DNA of 49,142 nucleotides from a virus, in IMG/VR virus record IMGVR_UViG_3300025030_000005, positions 64,001 to 113,142 of that record; one strand, 5' to 3'. A program made the translations under genes and the position numbers. Shown piece by piece: positions 15,604 to 24,713 of the stretch (the stretch's first letter is position 1; each line of letters begins with the position of its first letter). The notes below the pieces were generated by a model. The model was given only the letters and a program-made list of their open reading frames with translations. It did no database searches and was not told the origin of the DNA.

Positions 15604-16926
15604 TTAGTAGTTGATACCAAACACAGCAGTCGGATCGCCAGAAGAAAGAACTTTCTGGAAGTCAAGACGCTGCGAACCGATGAGCGAGGTCATCTGGTTG
15701 TAGGGGTTGCGGAAAGTCTCAAGACCAAATGCTTTACGATCGCCCCACATGTATGCATTCTTGTTCACAAGACCACAGATGTTTTTTACGTTGTTAGCTG
15801 CAGTAGCATTTACGATACCAGTAGAGTCAACACCGGTGGTAGCAGTACCATCCGAAGAGGGCAGCAGCTCGGTGACGATGATCGGAATACCGTCGATGCG
15901 ACCAAGTTCGCCGTTCATGATTACAGCACCCGGACCATACTGATACAGGGTCTGGTAGTTATCGAAACCAAGGATCTTGTTGTAGTCATTGATAGTGACA
16001 ATGTAGCAAAGATCGGAAGGATTCTTGCCATATTTACCCATCTTGGTACGAAGCAGGCGCATGTTATCAGCAGAGAAACCACCAGATGCGATGGAGTAGC
16101 TGTGGGATGCTTTTGCGTGCTTACGCAGACCATTCACAGTCAGACGAACATCTTCTGCAGTGGCATCAAGGTCGCCGTTAACGTTGGTAGCACCCGAGGT
16201 TACATCGCCGTTAAGTACAATCTGCTCCTGACCGATTGCAAAGCTCTCGATGAGTTTCTGACGAACGAGGGGAAGGATTGCGATGATAGAATCCTGCTCG
16301 ATTTCGTCGGTAAAGTCAACGTTGGCCATGATTTTCTTCGCGGTGAATATAATCTGGTCAGTTGCAAAGCGGTCTTTAGTGATAGCGGCTGCCTCAGTAC
16401 CTTTACGAGCTACGAGCCTGTCAGGTGCAAACGGGAAGGTGAAGGTAGGAGAAGTCATGTTAAACCGCTTAAACAGACTAGCTACTTCAAGCTTGAGCCA
16501 GATTTCTTCAAGCAGAGTGGAAGAGAAGCCCGGCGGAATAAAGTCCCCACCTACAGCATCTCCAGTGTTCTGCGAAGAACCAAGACCCTGAGTAAGCCCA
16601 GCGTCCTTAACTACATCGCGATAATCAGCTGAGCCAGTTACTTCAGCGTAGGCTTCAGCATCAAGACGACCGTCTTTACGGGTAAGCAGAGCAGAGGCAA
16701 TGAACAGCTCGTCCATTTTGCGCTCAGCCTCTTTAGTCATTACACCAGACTTTGCAGCCTGTGACCCATCAGAAAACTGAATTTTCTTGTCTTTAACTTC
16801 TTTCTGCAACTCTACAAGTTTTTCAGAAAGTTCTTTGACTTCCGCCTCTCGGGATGCTTTAGCAGAGTCAGCCATTTTTTGAGTAAGCTCAATTACTTCT
16901 TTAAGCTGTGCAATCTCTTCTTTCAT
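15604..16926 (-). CDS. HK97-family major capsid protein
   Basis: The protein has 440 residues. The N-terminal coiled-coil delta domain (about 1-60, MKEEIAQLKEVIELTQKM) is the part normally removed by the prohead protease. The mature body starts near residue 110-125 (GDAVGGDFIPPGFSSTLLEE). E-loop, P-domain and A-domain follow, with GIPIIVTELLP and YMWGDRKAFGLETFRNP near the C-terminus, both characteristic of this fold. It directly follows the protease/scaffold gene. Codon use is GC-richer than in neighbours, as expected for high expression. Confidence 0.94.
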   Translation of the reverse strand: MKEEIAQLKEVIELTQKMADSAKASREAEVKELSEKLVELQKEVKDKKIQFSDGSQAAKSGVMTKEAERKMDELFIASALLTRKDGRLDAEAYAEVTGSADYRDVVKDAGLTQGLGSSQNTGDAVGGDFIPPGFSSTLLEEIWLKLEVASLFKRFNMTSPTFTFPFAPDRLVARKGTEAAAITKDRFATDQIIFTAKKIMANVDFTDEIEQDSIIAILPLVRQKLIESFAIGQEQIVLNGDVTSGATNVNGDLDATAEDVRLTVNGLRKHAKASHSYSIASGGFSADNMRLLRTKMGKYGKNPSDLCYIVTINDYNKILGFDNYQTLYQYGPGAVIMNGELGRIDGIPIIVTELLPSSDGTATTGVDSTGIVNATAANNVKNICGLVNKNAYMWGDRKAFGLETFRNPYNQMTSLIGSQRLDFQKVLSSGDPTAVFGINY

Positions 16927-16949
16927 CTTATTCTCCTAGGAATTTATAA

Positions 16950-17318
16950 TTATTTCTCTTCCGCAGCAAGGGCGGTTTTGAGAGTTTCGACGAGAGACTT
17001 TACTTCAGCCAGCTCATCAGCCAGTTGTTTTTCTTCTTCGAGTTTAGCCTTGTCGGCAGCTTCCTGTTCTGCGGCTTCTTTTTCAGCAAGCTCAGCAGCT
17101 TCCTTTTCTTTAAGTTCTTGAGCCTCTTTTTCTTGGAGTTCTTTGGATTCTTTTTCTTTAGCCTCAAGAGCGGAAGCAACTTCCTGTGCCACAAGATTCT
17201 TAAGAAAAGTAGCCACAGAAATCTCGACCTCTTCTGCCTCATTTCCGCCGAGAGACTTGAAAGCCTCAAGGTCTTTTACGGAGAGCAGATCGGCCCTCTT
17301 CACTTTGATGTTTGTCAT
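16950..17318 (-). CDS. Nested scaffold protein (internal start in protease gene)
   Basis: An in-frame ATG at 17318 is preceded by TGAGGAAATAATA, a good ribosome site at normal spacing and unusual inside a gene. It starts exactly where the protease domain ends (MTNIKVKRADLL) and would give a 122-residue, coiled-coil scaffold alone. Lambda C/Nu3 has the same design. Whether both forms are made is inference. Confidence 0.65.
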   Translation of the reverse strand: MTNIKVKRADLLSVKDLEAFKSLGGNEAEEVEISVATFLKNLVAQEVASALEAKEKESKELQEKEAQELKEKEAAELAEKEAAEQEAADKAKLEEEKQLADELAEVKSLVETLKTALAAEEK

Positions 17319-17864
17319 TATTATTTCCTCATTAGTTTCTTTATCTGTTAGCTCTTTGATGCGCTCAAAAGAGGACATAGAGTTTGCTGGAATATTTACA
17401 CAAGAGCATTCAAGTAGCAAGGACTTGGTAATGAAATATACTTCTTTTCCATCCACTTCTTTAAACATAGCATCTTGCGTGCGAAACCCAATGCTGTAGT
17501 GACAAGTAAGCCCAGACTTAAGCCTGTACCAATCTTTTTCGTCCATAGCACTTCGGTGCAATTCACATTCAATGAAAAGCCCATCTGCTCGTTTTTCTAC
17601 CCTAGTACCTTTTCCTATAACCTGATCTCTATTGTGCCCAAGCAGTATAACTGGATTAGAGGCCCATACAGACAAGTCAATACCATCTACAGACAATAGA
17701 TCTCCAACGATGTCTATATAAGTCTTCCCACTAGCATCAAGGCCTGTGTAGTTCGCGTAGCCTGCGATAGTGATTACGTTTTCGTCTCCTACTATCGTGG
17801 CATCCTTTTCTGTCAGCGAGAAAGGAGCCATCATATTAAATTCTTTAGTCTCTACCTTCATCAA
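16950..17864 (-). CDS. Prohead protease (S78) fused to scaffold domain
   Basis: The protein has 304 residues. The protease part (about 1-170) has ILLGHNRDQVIG (catalytic His77), TCHYSIGFR (catalytic Ser124) and an acidic/Cys-rich LLLECSCVNIPAN where the third member of the catalytic set is expected. From about 183 on it is a highly charged scaffold-like coiled coil rich in Glu, Lys and Ala. It would assemble the prohead and cut the capsid delta domain and itself. The start may be ATG 17864 or the adjacent ATG 17861. Confidence 0.92.
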   Translation of the reverse strand: MMKVETKEFNMMAPFSLTEKDATIVGDENVITIAGYANYTGLDASGKTYIDIVGDLLSVDGIDLSVWASNPVILLGHNRDQVIGKGTRVEKRADGLFIECELHRSAMDEKDWYRLKSGLTCHYSIGFRTQDAMFKEVDGKEVYFITKSLLLECSCVNIPANSMSSFERIKELTDKETNEEIIMTNIKVKRADLLSVKDLEAFKSLGGNEAEEVEISVATFLKNLVAQEVASALEAKEKESKELQEKEAQELKEKEAAELAEKEAAEQEAADKAKLEEEKQLADELAEVKSLVETLKTALAAEEK

Positions 17865-17942
17865 CCGACTCCTTATATAACGAAACCTACTGTATCATCC
17901 ACGCAAAAGTAAGGCACAATTTGGTTAAGTTATCATTCATAT

Positions 17943-17975
17943 TATTATATACTGATTTGCAGTATATTTTATTAA
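17943..17975 (-). promoter_or_regulatory. Phage-type late promoter before capsid operon
   Basis: The minus strand has TTAATAAAA, 14 bp, then GTATATAATA. It lies about 80 bp upstream of the protease start, downstream of a strong terminator. It therefore isolates capsid expression from the fibre cassette. Confidence 0.75.
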
Positions 17976-18074
17976 TACATTTTACAAATACTTTATTTTT
18001 TAATAAATTCCCACAGTACCTTAACATTAACAGTACTTATTCTAGAAGGCAGTTCACCAGAGTCATGATTAATG

Positions 18075-18108
18075 CTAGACCCTGTTTCTAGGGCTAGTAT
18101 TTTTTTTT
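18075..18108 (+). terminator. Possible rightward terminator
   Basis: CTAG-a-CCCT / AGGG-CTAG stem followed on the plus strand by TATTTTTTTTT. It faces away from the leftward genes and would stop antisense transcripts from entering the fibre cassette. The rest of 17976-18148 is AT-rich and otherwise featureless. Confidence 0.5.
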
Positions 18109-18148
18109 GGTAACAGTATAAGAACATCCTGTAGTTATAAATTGTAAA

Positions 18149-18180
18149 ATAGATACGCCTAGGTTACTAGGCGTATCTAT
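18149..18180 (-). terminator. Strong terminator after fibre cassette
   Basis: A perfect 14-bp stem, ATAGATACGCCTAG with CTAGGCGTATCTAT, and a GTTA loop, 19 bp past the stop of the last fibre-cassette gene. T-rich on the minus-strand 3' side, and nearly symmetric so it may work both ways. Confidence 0.85.
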
Positions 18181-18198
18181 TTGGTTTAACTTATCAGG

Positions 18199-18576
18199 TT
18201 AGGTGGGCTGGTTAATGGTCAGGGTGCAGGTTGCCAAATCATAAAGCTGGCCCGAGGTGACCGCCGTGCCACCAGTAGTACCATCGGTGGAACCAGCGCA
18301 GTAGTCGCACAGGTACTCGATGGTGGAACCATTGGTCAGCGCGAACGCCCTCACAGTACCAGAGGTGCTGATGCTGATGCTGGTGATCGAAGGGACAGTC
18401 AGCACCCCGTTGGCTACAGTCCAGCCAGTAGCGTTGATGGTTTTGGTAGCCAGCGTCTTGGCCGCAAGACCGGCATAAGTGCTTTCCGAGGAAGACAGCA
18501 GGAGCAAAGTGGTAGCTCCAGATTTTATTACTGCATGAGCAGCGGCGGTTACAGATGCGTCGAGATATTTAGCCAT
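18199..18576 (-). CDS. Small Ser/Thr-rich protein at end of fibre cassette
   Basis: A 125-residue protein, MAKYLDASVTAAAHAVIKSG, rich in Thr, Ser, Ala and Gly with predicted beta strands. The SD is AAGGAG. It is not recognised as a family. It follows the SGNH-hydrolase gene and ends at a strong terminator, so it is probably an accessory fibre or head-surface protein. Confidence 0.7.
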   Translation of the reverse strand: MAKYLDASVTAAAHAVIKSGATTLLLLSSSESTYAGLAAKTLATKTINATGWTVANGVLTVPSITSISISTSGTVRAFALTNGSTIEYLCDYCAGSTDGTTGGTAVTSGQLYDLATCTLTINQPT

Positions 18577-18594
18577 GATGTTTCTCCTTGATGT

Positions 18595-20148
18595 TTACAG
18601 GCGTTGACCTGTCAATGTATATAATTCTACTGGTGAACCGTCCAGTTTTCTCAGGTTTGTAGTAGTCGGGGACCGTGAAGGGGATAGAATAAGCTCTGAC
18701 AGGGTGTATTCTACCTCTATACCCTCAGCTAAGAGGACTCCATTAACTGCTTGAACTATTTCAGGCTCTGTGACTGAGGTTGAAACTGTGCAAAGTTCTA
18801 CGCTCAAAGTACCATTACTTATCTGGGTGAGGGCAGGTGCCTCAATTATAGTGGCAGCAGCCATAGGTTCTGCTAATAGTGATCCTATGAAGGTTACTGG
18901 TTGCCCTTGAAACAACTCGGATACGTTGTTATCTTCGTCCTTTGCCCAGGCATACAGGGTTATCTCTCCTGGCTGGGAAACTGTATAGGCGGTAGGAGGG
19001 GAGAAAACAATCCATGATCCCGTGGGTAGGGGCGGTTCTGGTGTCTCAGTTACTTTCCAAGCTAACACCCCAACATTATCAGAGCTTTCAATTTCAATGG
19101 TTGCTTCTAACCCAGTAACTCCAGTAACCTCAAATCTGGTTATTACAGGTTTAGCATACTCAAGTGCAGGCTCCGTGAACGTGGGGGGAGAGGTTAAGGA
19201 GGTACTGGCAAGAGTTCCATTTGTTATCTGAGTTATTGCTGGTGCGGTAAAGACTGATGTAACAGTCATATTCTGGTTAGTTAAAACTAAACTGCCAAAT
19301 GAGTCAAAAAAGGATATTGCAGCTGAGGCCATTAAATCATGCCCAGCCTGATTTGGATGTATAGGATAGTTAGGTGAGCCATCAGCCATCAATCCGGTAT
19401 TGTAAAGCTTGGTTCCATAATCAGCACCGGTAGCTGCCTTTGCTAAAGTATCCAATCCAGTATTTAAATCCATTATGGCCAAACTACGACTTTGAGCCAT
19501 GGATCTAGCAGAATCATAAAAATATTTACCACCTGATTCGTTTACAATGTCAACATTGTAGTTACTCGGATTGGTTGTGACTTGACTTCTATTATATACA
19601 GGGCTTTCGATAACCACTACGATAGCCGCATTGGGAAGTCCTGCTATCAGGGTATCAAGTATTTGGGCATAATGAGTATTAAACCACGTCAAGCCTAAGC
19701 CGTGCCCCCAGTCGTTTACTTGCAAAGGCACTAAAACAATGTCTGGCTTTACGGTATATGTATTGACAATCTTGTTGATGGTATTTTCTGGAATGGTGCC
19801 AAAAGAATTGGGGGAGATTCCACCCAAATGATCCCCTGTATCCCATCCCGACCCTGACTCATTTATTAAGATGCTATTTGTATTTTTACTTTTGAGATAG
19901 GTATATAGCTGGTTAATCCATCCTTTTGCGGGCCAAGTGCCATTAAAATTGGGATTTACGGCACCTGTGGTAGTTGTTCCAATCAATTTCTTCATCATGG
20001 AACCACTTGCAATTTGGGTCCCACCTGGATTTACAGGATTGCCATTGATGTCATTTGCAGTTTGGGCACAGCCTATGGAGTTTCCGATCACTACTAATTT
20101 GACCGAAGTACCATTTACTACCCTAGCTAATATATCGGAATAAGCCAT
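18595..20148 (-). CDS. Fibre-associated SGNH/GDSL hydrolase
   Basis: The protein has 517 residues. The SGNH hydrolase domain (about 15-290) has GNSIG with nucleophile Ser24, QVND (Asn145) and IHPNQAGH with His264 as catalytic base; the order and spacing fit the family. Such domains on phage fibres usually deacetylate surface polysaccharide. The C-terminal 220 residues carry at least three copies of the TEPxITQxxNG-type repeat found in the neighbouring long fibre and a Pro-rich linker. The shared repeats suggest module exchange between the two genes. Confidence 0.85.
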   Translation of the reverse strand: MAYSDILARVVNGTSVKLVVIGNSIGCAQTANDINGNPVNPGGTQIASGSMMKKLIGTTTTGAVNPNFNGTWPAKGWINQLYTYLKSKNTNSILINESGSGWDTGDHLGGISPNSFGTIPENTINKIVNTYTVKPDIVLVPLQVNDWGHGLGLTWFNTHYAQILDTLIAGLPNAAIVVVIESPVYNRSQVTTNPSNYNVDIVNESGGKYFYDSARSMAQSRSLAIMDLNTGLDTLAKAATGADYGTKLYNTGLMADGSPNYPIHPNQAGHDLMASAAISFFDSFGSLVLTNQNMTVTSVFTAPAITQITNGTLASTSLTSPPTFTEPALEYAKPVITRFEVTGVTGLEATIEIESSDNVGVLAWKVTETPEPPLPTGSWIVFSPPTAYTVSQPGEITLYAWAKDEDNNVSELFQGQPVTFIGSLLAEPMAAATIIEAPALTQISNGTLSVELCTVSTSVTEPEIVQAVNGVLLAEGIEVEYTLSELILSPSRSPTTTNLRKLDGSPVELYTLTGQRL

Positions 20149-20157
20149 AATATCTAC

Positions 20158-22701
20158 CTATTGCCTAATCTTAAACGTGAAAGTAGCCGTGTAATCAGTT
20201 AAATAATCACCAATCCCAGCATAATCTGTACCTGACCCATTACGAACTGATGCTATTGCGATGGTACCTGTTTTTACTGTGGTACCATCACCATTCTTCA
20301 ACGTGATAATATAGTTAGTAGCATCCTTCTGTATACTAACTCGTTGGTTCCCAGTAAAAGAACTTAATGGGAAGGTATACGAAGAAGTGCTCCAGCTACC
20401 ATTTGACTGTAAGAAGGTAGCAGTACCTCCAGTGCTGATATAGTATACTGCGACTCCTGTGTTACCTGATACATTGTAGAAACCTGCAATGATCTTGCGA
20501 CTATTGCTAAAGTTGGTTGAACTCCAGTTTGATAGCGGTGCCGTATCATGCAAAGCAAACCACATAATATTGGTGGCATCAACTGCACCTCGTGCTGTAA
20601 TCTCTATTTCATGGGTAAATGTAGTCCCTGCTGTAAATTTTAATGCCGCGTTTTTGGCCGTGGTAGTATCAGTAATCTGGAAAGTATCAGAAGCGGTTTG
20701 AGACAGTGAACCACTACTATATACCAAAGCAGTTAAGGGGTTAATAGGTGCTGTAGTGACTACGGTTCCGTCAGTAAGAGCAATAGGATATGCTCCTGGT
20801 ACTCCTGTACCTGTATTACTTACACCAGACTCTCCTGATACCTTAACTGCGGTGACTACATACTTGTAAGTGGTCCCATTAGTTAAGCCTGAATGCACAT
20901 GAGGTGACGTGACTCCAGTGATCTTGTTACTGGCTAAAGTTGGAGTGGACCCGTCATCAGTCCAATAGATGTTCCAAGAGTTGGCAGCGGCGCCTGTAAA
21001 TGCAATTGTATTCTGATTATTAGCAGGTGTCACACTTGAAAGTGTAGGTGCAGCAGGCAGTGTATACATCGTGACCATATTGCTATATACCGTAGTAAGG
21101 TCACCTGTTAAAGGTGTAATCTTGAGTCTTACATCATAGTAGGCCCCAGCAGTAAGTCCCGAGAATGTAGCAGATTTTCCCTCTCCTGGAGTTTCATCCT
21201 CAACTGTTCCGTCATACCAAGTTGCACCGCCATTAGAACTAGCTTCTCGTTTGTAATGGTCCCCATCAACATCACTTGTACCGTATGAAATTGTGATGGT
21301 AGTATTAGTTGCTGATACAAACGTAGGTTGTTGGGTAAACGTAGGCGAGCTATTCACCCCACCAAGGGCAGGCTCTGTCACCTGGGTAGCAGAAGTCATA
21401 GCCTCAGAGGTCATCGTCCCATTGCTTATCTGGGTAATTACAGGTGCAGTCACATCCGTGGATGCAGTCATATTTTCTGCGGTAAGCTCAGTAGTACCAC
21501 TTACAAGATCAGGCTCACTTAAGGCGGCAGCAGAAGTCATCCCTTCAGATGCTATGATTCCGTTAGAGTCCTGGGATATTGCGGGGGCCGTCAACGAACT
21601 CTCTAAAGTCATGTTTTCGGAAACAAGATTTCCATTGATACCCTGAGTAATACTAGGTTCAGCATAGCTCACGGAAATATTGGAAGATGCCCCAGTAAGT
21701 TCGCCATTGGAAAGCTGTACTATCTCAGGCTCAACATACGTGACTTGTACCGTAGTAGCTACTCCGGTCAGCTCACCATTGGATACCTGATTGATGCTCG
21801 GCTCTGTTATGTCTGTGAGACTTTCCGCATTCTCTGCTAGGAGAATACCTCCAGTGCAAGTAATGTCAGGTTCAGTGAGGGAACTAGCAACTGTCATGGA
21901 CTCAGCATCCATAATAACTGCATTGGTGTCATGTAAGGATGGTTCTTCTATTGCAACAGAAGCTTCCATGTTCTCAGAGGCCAGTTCCCCGTTACTTACT
22001 TGAACTACATCTGGGGAAGAAAGTACAGTAGCTACAGCCATTTCCTCAGAAATAAACGTCCCATTGATGATTTGGGATATCTCAAGACTGTCAATCACTA
22101 CTAAGGCTTGGAGATTCTCAGATGCAAATGTTCCGTTACTTACCTGGGTCAGCAGGGGTTCGGTTATCACACAGGCCACAGTTAAATCTTGTGCCGCCAT
22201 AGCTTCCCCTACCAGAGTGATGAGAGGTTCTGTGAGAGTAACTACGGATATTAAATTATCGGCGGAAAGAACTATGTTTTCATTAACCTCTCCGAGTATA
22301 TTCCATAGAATATAGTCGGAAGGTATTCCCAGAGATATAAGATGATCTACCTTTCCTTGTGTGGTGGAAGCCCTTTGAGGAGGGTCTGTACCCGCAATCT
22401 TTGGGCCTACTACTATAGCAGCTTGACCCAATGAATACAAATCTGTAGCCAACTGAGCTGCTCGTTCTTCTACAGACAAAACAGGTGCATCGGCACCTTT
22501 TAAAGACTGTAGCCACTCTTCCTCCGTACCAATGAATCCACTCAAGACCGCGACCTCGTAAGCTGACTTTCCTTTTACGAGGTTATACGCCATACGCTGG
22601 ATCACATCATTCTTTATGGACACCAAGTAGGTTTCATCGACTGGTACAAGTTCTTCAGGTGCAGTTTGAAATAGCTGCTGTATGGAAATTGAGTCTGCCA
22701 T
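20158..22701 (-). CDS. Repeat-built tail/head fibre with FN3-like domains
   Basis: The protein has 847 residues. The N-terminus (1-95) contains AYEVAVLSGFIGTEEEWLQSLKG, the short collagen-associated fibre motif. Residues about 155-445 are roughly a dozen repeats of 22-26 residues built on SLTEPxIxQxSNGxLxSENM. Two FN3-like domains follow (about 450-635, TISYGTSDVDGDHYKREA and AAPTLSSVTPANNQNTIAF). The C-terminal 200 residues are beta-rich (GTTFTHEIEITARG ... YTATFTFKIRQ), resembling a lectin-like tip. It probably binds surface glycans. It is unusually located between portal and protease genes. Confidence 0.83.
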   Translation of the reverse strand: MADSISIQQLFQTAPEELVPVDETYLVSIKNDVIQRMAYNLVKGKSAYEVAVLSGFIGTEEEWLQSLKGADAPVLSVEERAAQLATDLYSLGQAAIVVGPKIAGTDPPQRASTTQGKVDHLISLGIPSDYILWNILGEVNENIVLSADNLISVVTLTEPLITLVGEAMAAQDLTVACVITEPLLTQVSNGTFASENLQALVVIDSLEISQIINGTFISEEMAVATVLSSPDVVQVSNGELASENMEASVAIEEPSLHDTNAVIMDAESMTVASSLTEPDITCTGGILLAENAESLTDITEPSINQVSNGELTGVATTVQVTYVEPEIVQLSNGELTGASSNISVSYAEPSITQGINGNLVSENMTLESSLTAPAISQDSNGIIASEGMTSAAALSEPDLVSGTTELTAENMTASTDVTAPVITQISNGTMTSEAMTSATQVTEPALGGVNSSPTFTQQPTFVSATNTTITISYGTSDVDGDHYKREASSNGGATWYDGTVEDETPGEGKSATFSGLTAGAYYDVRLKITPLTGDLTTVYSNMVTMYTLPAAPTLSSVTPANNQNTIAFTGAAANSWNIYWTDDGSTPTLASNKITGVTSPHVHSGLTNGTTYKYVVTAVKVSGESGVSNTGTGVPGAYPIALTDGTVVTTAPINPLTALVYSSGSLSQTASDTFQITDTTTAKNAALKFTAGTTFTHEIEITARGAVDATNIMWFALHDTAPLSNWSSTNFSNSRKIIAGFYNVSGNTGVAVYYISTGGTATFLQSNGSWSTSSYTFPLSSFTGNQRVSIQKDATNYIITLKNGDGTTVKTGTIAIASVRNGSGTDYAGIGDYLTDYTATFTFKIRQ

Positions 22702-22709
22702 TAGTACCT

Positions 22710-22934
22710 CTATGCCACCAACGGTCTACCTGTAACCGCGTCGTAAAGAAATGCACCCGTAACTGCGTCGTAAAGAATTCCCTCTGCAGAAACAGCGGCC
22801 TGCTCAACAGATACCGTAACAAATACTTCGTGTGGTTTAGTTGTAGTAGCAAAAATAGGAAAAGATACAACAGTTGAGCTAATAAAAGCTGAAACTGCTG
22901 TGTATAACACACTTTTAGCAACTGATGCCCACAT
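22710..22934 (-). CDS. Small protein with duplicated YDAVTG motif
   Basis: A 74-residue protein from MWASVAKSVLYTAVSAF; the ATG at 22934 is one base past the previous stop. It has a hydrophobic N-terminal stretch and ends with a tandem duplication LYDAVTGAF-LYDAVTGRP. No family is recognised. It is coupled to the gene before it and precedes the long fibre. Confidence 0.6.
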   Translation of the reverse strand: MWASVAKSVLYTAVSAFISSTVVSFPIFATTTKPHEVFVTVSVEQAAVSAEGILYDAVTGAFLYDAVTGRPLVA

Positions 22935-22935
22935 A

Positions 22936-23271
22936 TTATAGTACCTGTCCAGCCCTAACTGTAATTTGCCCACTCAGAGCACGATCCGTAGTTACTCCGT
23001 CTGCGTCATCTAAGTCTATATTAAACAAGTATTGCCTATTAGCTTCTAACGTTGCAGTTATGCTTCTAGGCATAGACCATGCTATAGTTCCTCCTGCCGC
23101 GCTAATGATAGCACAGCTGAAGTCCTGAACATGCTGACCAGAAGGCAGCATCAAAGTAGATCTAGGAGTCTTATCAGTAAGATCAACCACAACAGTATTC
23201 GTTGAGTTAGAGTAAACAGTAACTACTCTATAAAACGTTGCGCCTTGATCTATAATATCATTATGTGCCAT
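22936..23271 (-). CDS. Fibre-cassette N-terminal-type protein (BppU-N-like)
   Basis: A 111-residue protein, MAHNDIIDQGATFYRVVTVYS, with DLTDKTPRSTLMLPSG and a C-terminal DGVTTDRALSGQITVRAGQVL. The QGATF...DLTxxTxR pattern is typical of the short beta-sandwich proteins found next to phage fibres and baseplates. It is the first gene after a late promoter. Confidence 0.6.
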   Translation of the reverse strand: MAHNDIIDQGATFYRVVTVYSNSTNTVVVDLTDKTPRSTLMLPSGQHVQDFSCAIISAAGGTIAWSMPRSITATLEANRQYLFNIDLDDADGVTTDRALSGQITVRAGQVL

Positions 23272-23295
23272 TGGGTTAACCTCTATTAACTACTA

Positions 23296-23328
23296 TATTA
23301 TATACGGCGTTGTCGATAATTTTATTAA
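23296..23328 (-). promoter_or_regulatory. Phage-type late promoter before fibre cassette
   Basis: The minus strand has TTAATAAAA, 14 bp, then GTATATAATA, and lies between the portal stop and the first fibre-cassette gene (ATG 23271). It has the same spacing as the copies at 5228, 17943, 27869 and 29015. Confidence 0.75.
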
Positions 23329-23330
23329 TA

Positions 23331-24707
23331 TTATTTTTTAGGTTTTGCTGCTGGCTTCTCAGCGGTGCTTCCAGCCCCACCTGATCCAGCCGCTGCTATT
23401 TCAACAGGCATCAATTGGTTACCGAAGAAACTATTACTCACCAGAAGCTTATCGGCATACTCATCTTCCATCCTAGGAAGTCCTCTTACCATCCTAGCCT
23501 CATTAGGAGTCATAATAGAAGAGGCTACTAGCTCTTGCAGATACTTAGCTTGTTCTGCACGATCTTCCTGTAGAGCTTCAACATTTTTAAGGTTGAACTC
23601 AAACACAAAAGTTCCATTACCAAATACCTGTACAAACAGACCTCTATTAAGAGCGCTTTCTATACGTCGGAGCCTAGGAACAATGCTTCCTCTCCAAAAG
23701 GTAGTAAGGGCCGCTTGTCCTTCGCTGCTACCAGTACCAGCTTGGTTACCTAGAATTGATTCAGGAACTTTAAAGATGGTAAGAATATCTTCTTTGGTTA
23801 AGTTCTTGAGCATATCAAAATCAAGATCTTTAAGCGGGCTAGCGATGGCCTTGTACTTAAGCCCCCCTTGCAGAACTGCAACATTATGACTATTGGTAAG
23901 TCCTCTGTGCAAAGAGTACCAGTCCCTGCGAAGTTTCTTAAGTAAAGCCTCTCCTAAGTTTCCGTCAGTCTCCAGCACTCCGCTGGGTATAGCGTTGTTA
24001 GTAAAGAACTGATTAGCGTATGCAAGTCTAGCTTTCTCGAACTTAAGCACTTCCGTAGCCGCATTAAGAGGAGGCATCCCGTAGTAAGGGTCATCAATAT
24101 GGCTGTACTTAATATGAATTATCTCTTCTGGTTTATACTTGACAACGTTTCCATTGATGTAGTACCTATACTCTTTAACCTTAATTTTAGGGTCTGGTAT
24201 AAGAGCCACATACTTAGGATCTAGAATGTATAGCTCTATGCCTGTAGGAGTACCGGGGCCTTTCTCAATTGCTATAAACACGTTACCCATTATATCCAAG
24301 TTCTGCTGCATTTCCTCTAGAAACTCATAGCTACCTTGATAAGGATTTGGCTTAGAGAACAAGCTATAAAAAGGATGGTCTAATGCTTCGATCTTTTCTC
24401 CACCTTTGACCTGATATACCTTAATATCTAGAGACGCTATAGCCTCACTGATAGCATTAACACACCCGTATACAATAGGGTATGCCTGAATTGCTTTAAT
24501 AGCATTATCATAAATAACTGGAGGCTGTCCTGACCCATAAGTAGTGGACCCTATTCCTCTATAGTTAACAACATCAGCCCTGCTAGCCTTAGCAGAATAA
24601 TCTACGGGGGGCCTATCTGTAACAGAGAACAGGCAGTCAGATTTAGTGCCTGCTGCCTCGCCCTGCTTACTTTCTTTTCCAAGCATTTTGGATAACAATT
24701 CCATCAT
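23331..24707 (-). CDS. HK97-family portal protein
   Basis: The protein has 458 residues. Characteristic stretches: YPIVYGCVNAISEAIASL near the N-terminus, LYILDPKYVAL, IIHIKYSHIDDPYYGMPPLNAA, LTKEDILTIFKVPESILGN and SSIMTPNEARMVRGLPRMED. It forms the dodecameric DNA gate at the capsid vertex. The Ala/Lys-rich C-terminus is probably disordered. The start ATG at 24707 has AGGAGA upstream, 6 bp past the terminase stop. Confidence 0.95.
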   Translation of the reverse strand: MMELLSKMLGKESKQGEAAGTKSDCLFSVTDRPPVDYSAKASRADVVNYRGIGSTTYGSGQPPVIYDNAIKAIQAYPIVYGCVNAISEAIASLDIKVYQVKGGEKIEALDHPFYSLFSKPNPYQGSYEFLEEMQQNLDIMGNVFIAIEKGPGTPTGIELYILDPKYVALIPDPKIKVKEYRYYINGNVVKYKPEEIIHIKYSHIDDPYYGMPPLNAATEVLKFEKARLAYANQFFTNNAIPSGVLETDGNLGEALLKKLRRDWYSLHRGLTNSHNVAVLQGGLKYKAIASPLKDLDFDMLKNLTKEDILTIFKVPESILGNQAGTGSSEGQAALTTFWRGSIVPRLRRIESALNRGLFVQVFGNGTFVFEFNLKNVEALQEDRAEQAKYLQELVASSIMTPNEARMVRGLPRMEDEYADKLLVSNSFFGNQLMPVEIAAAGSGGAGSTAEKPAAKPKK

Positions 24708-24713
24708 TATCTC

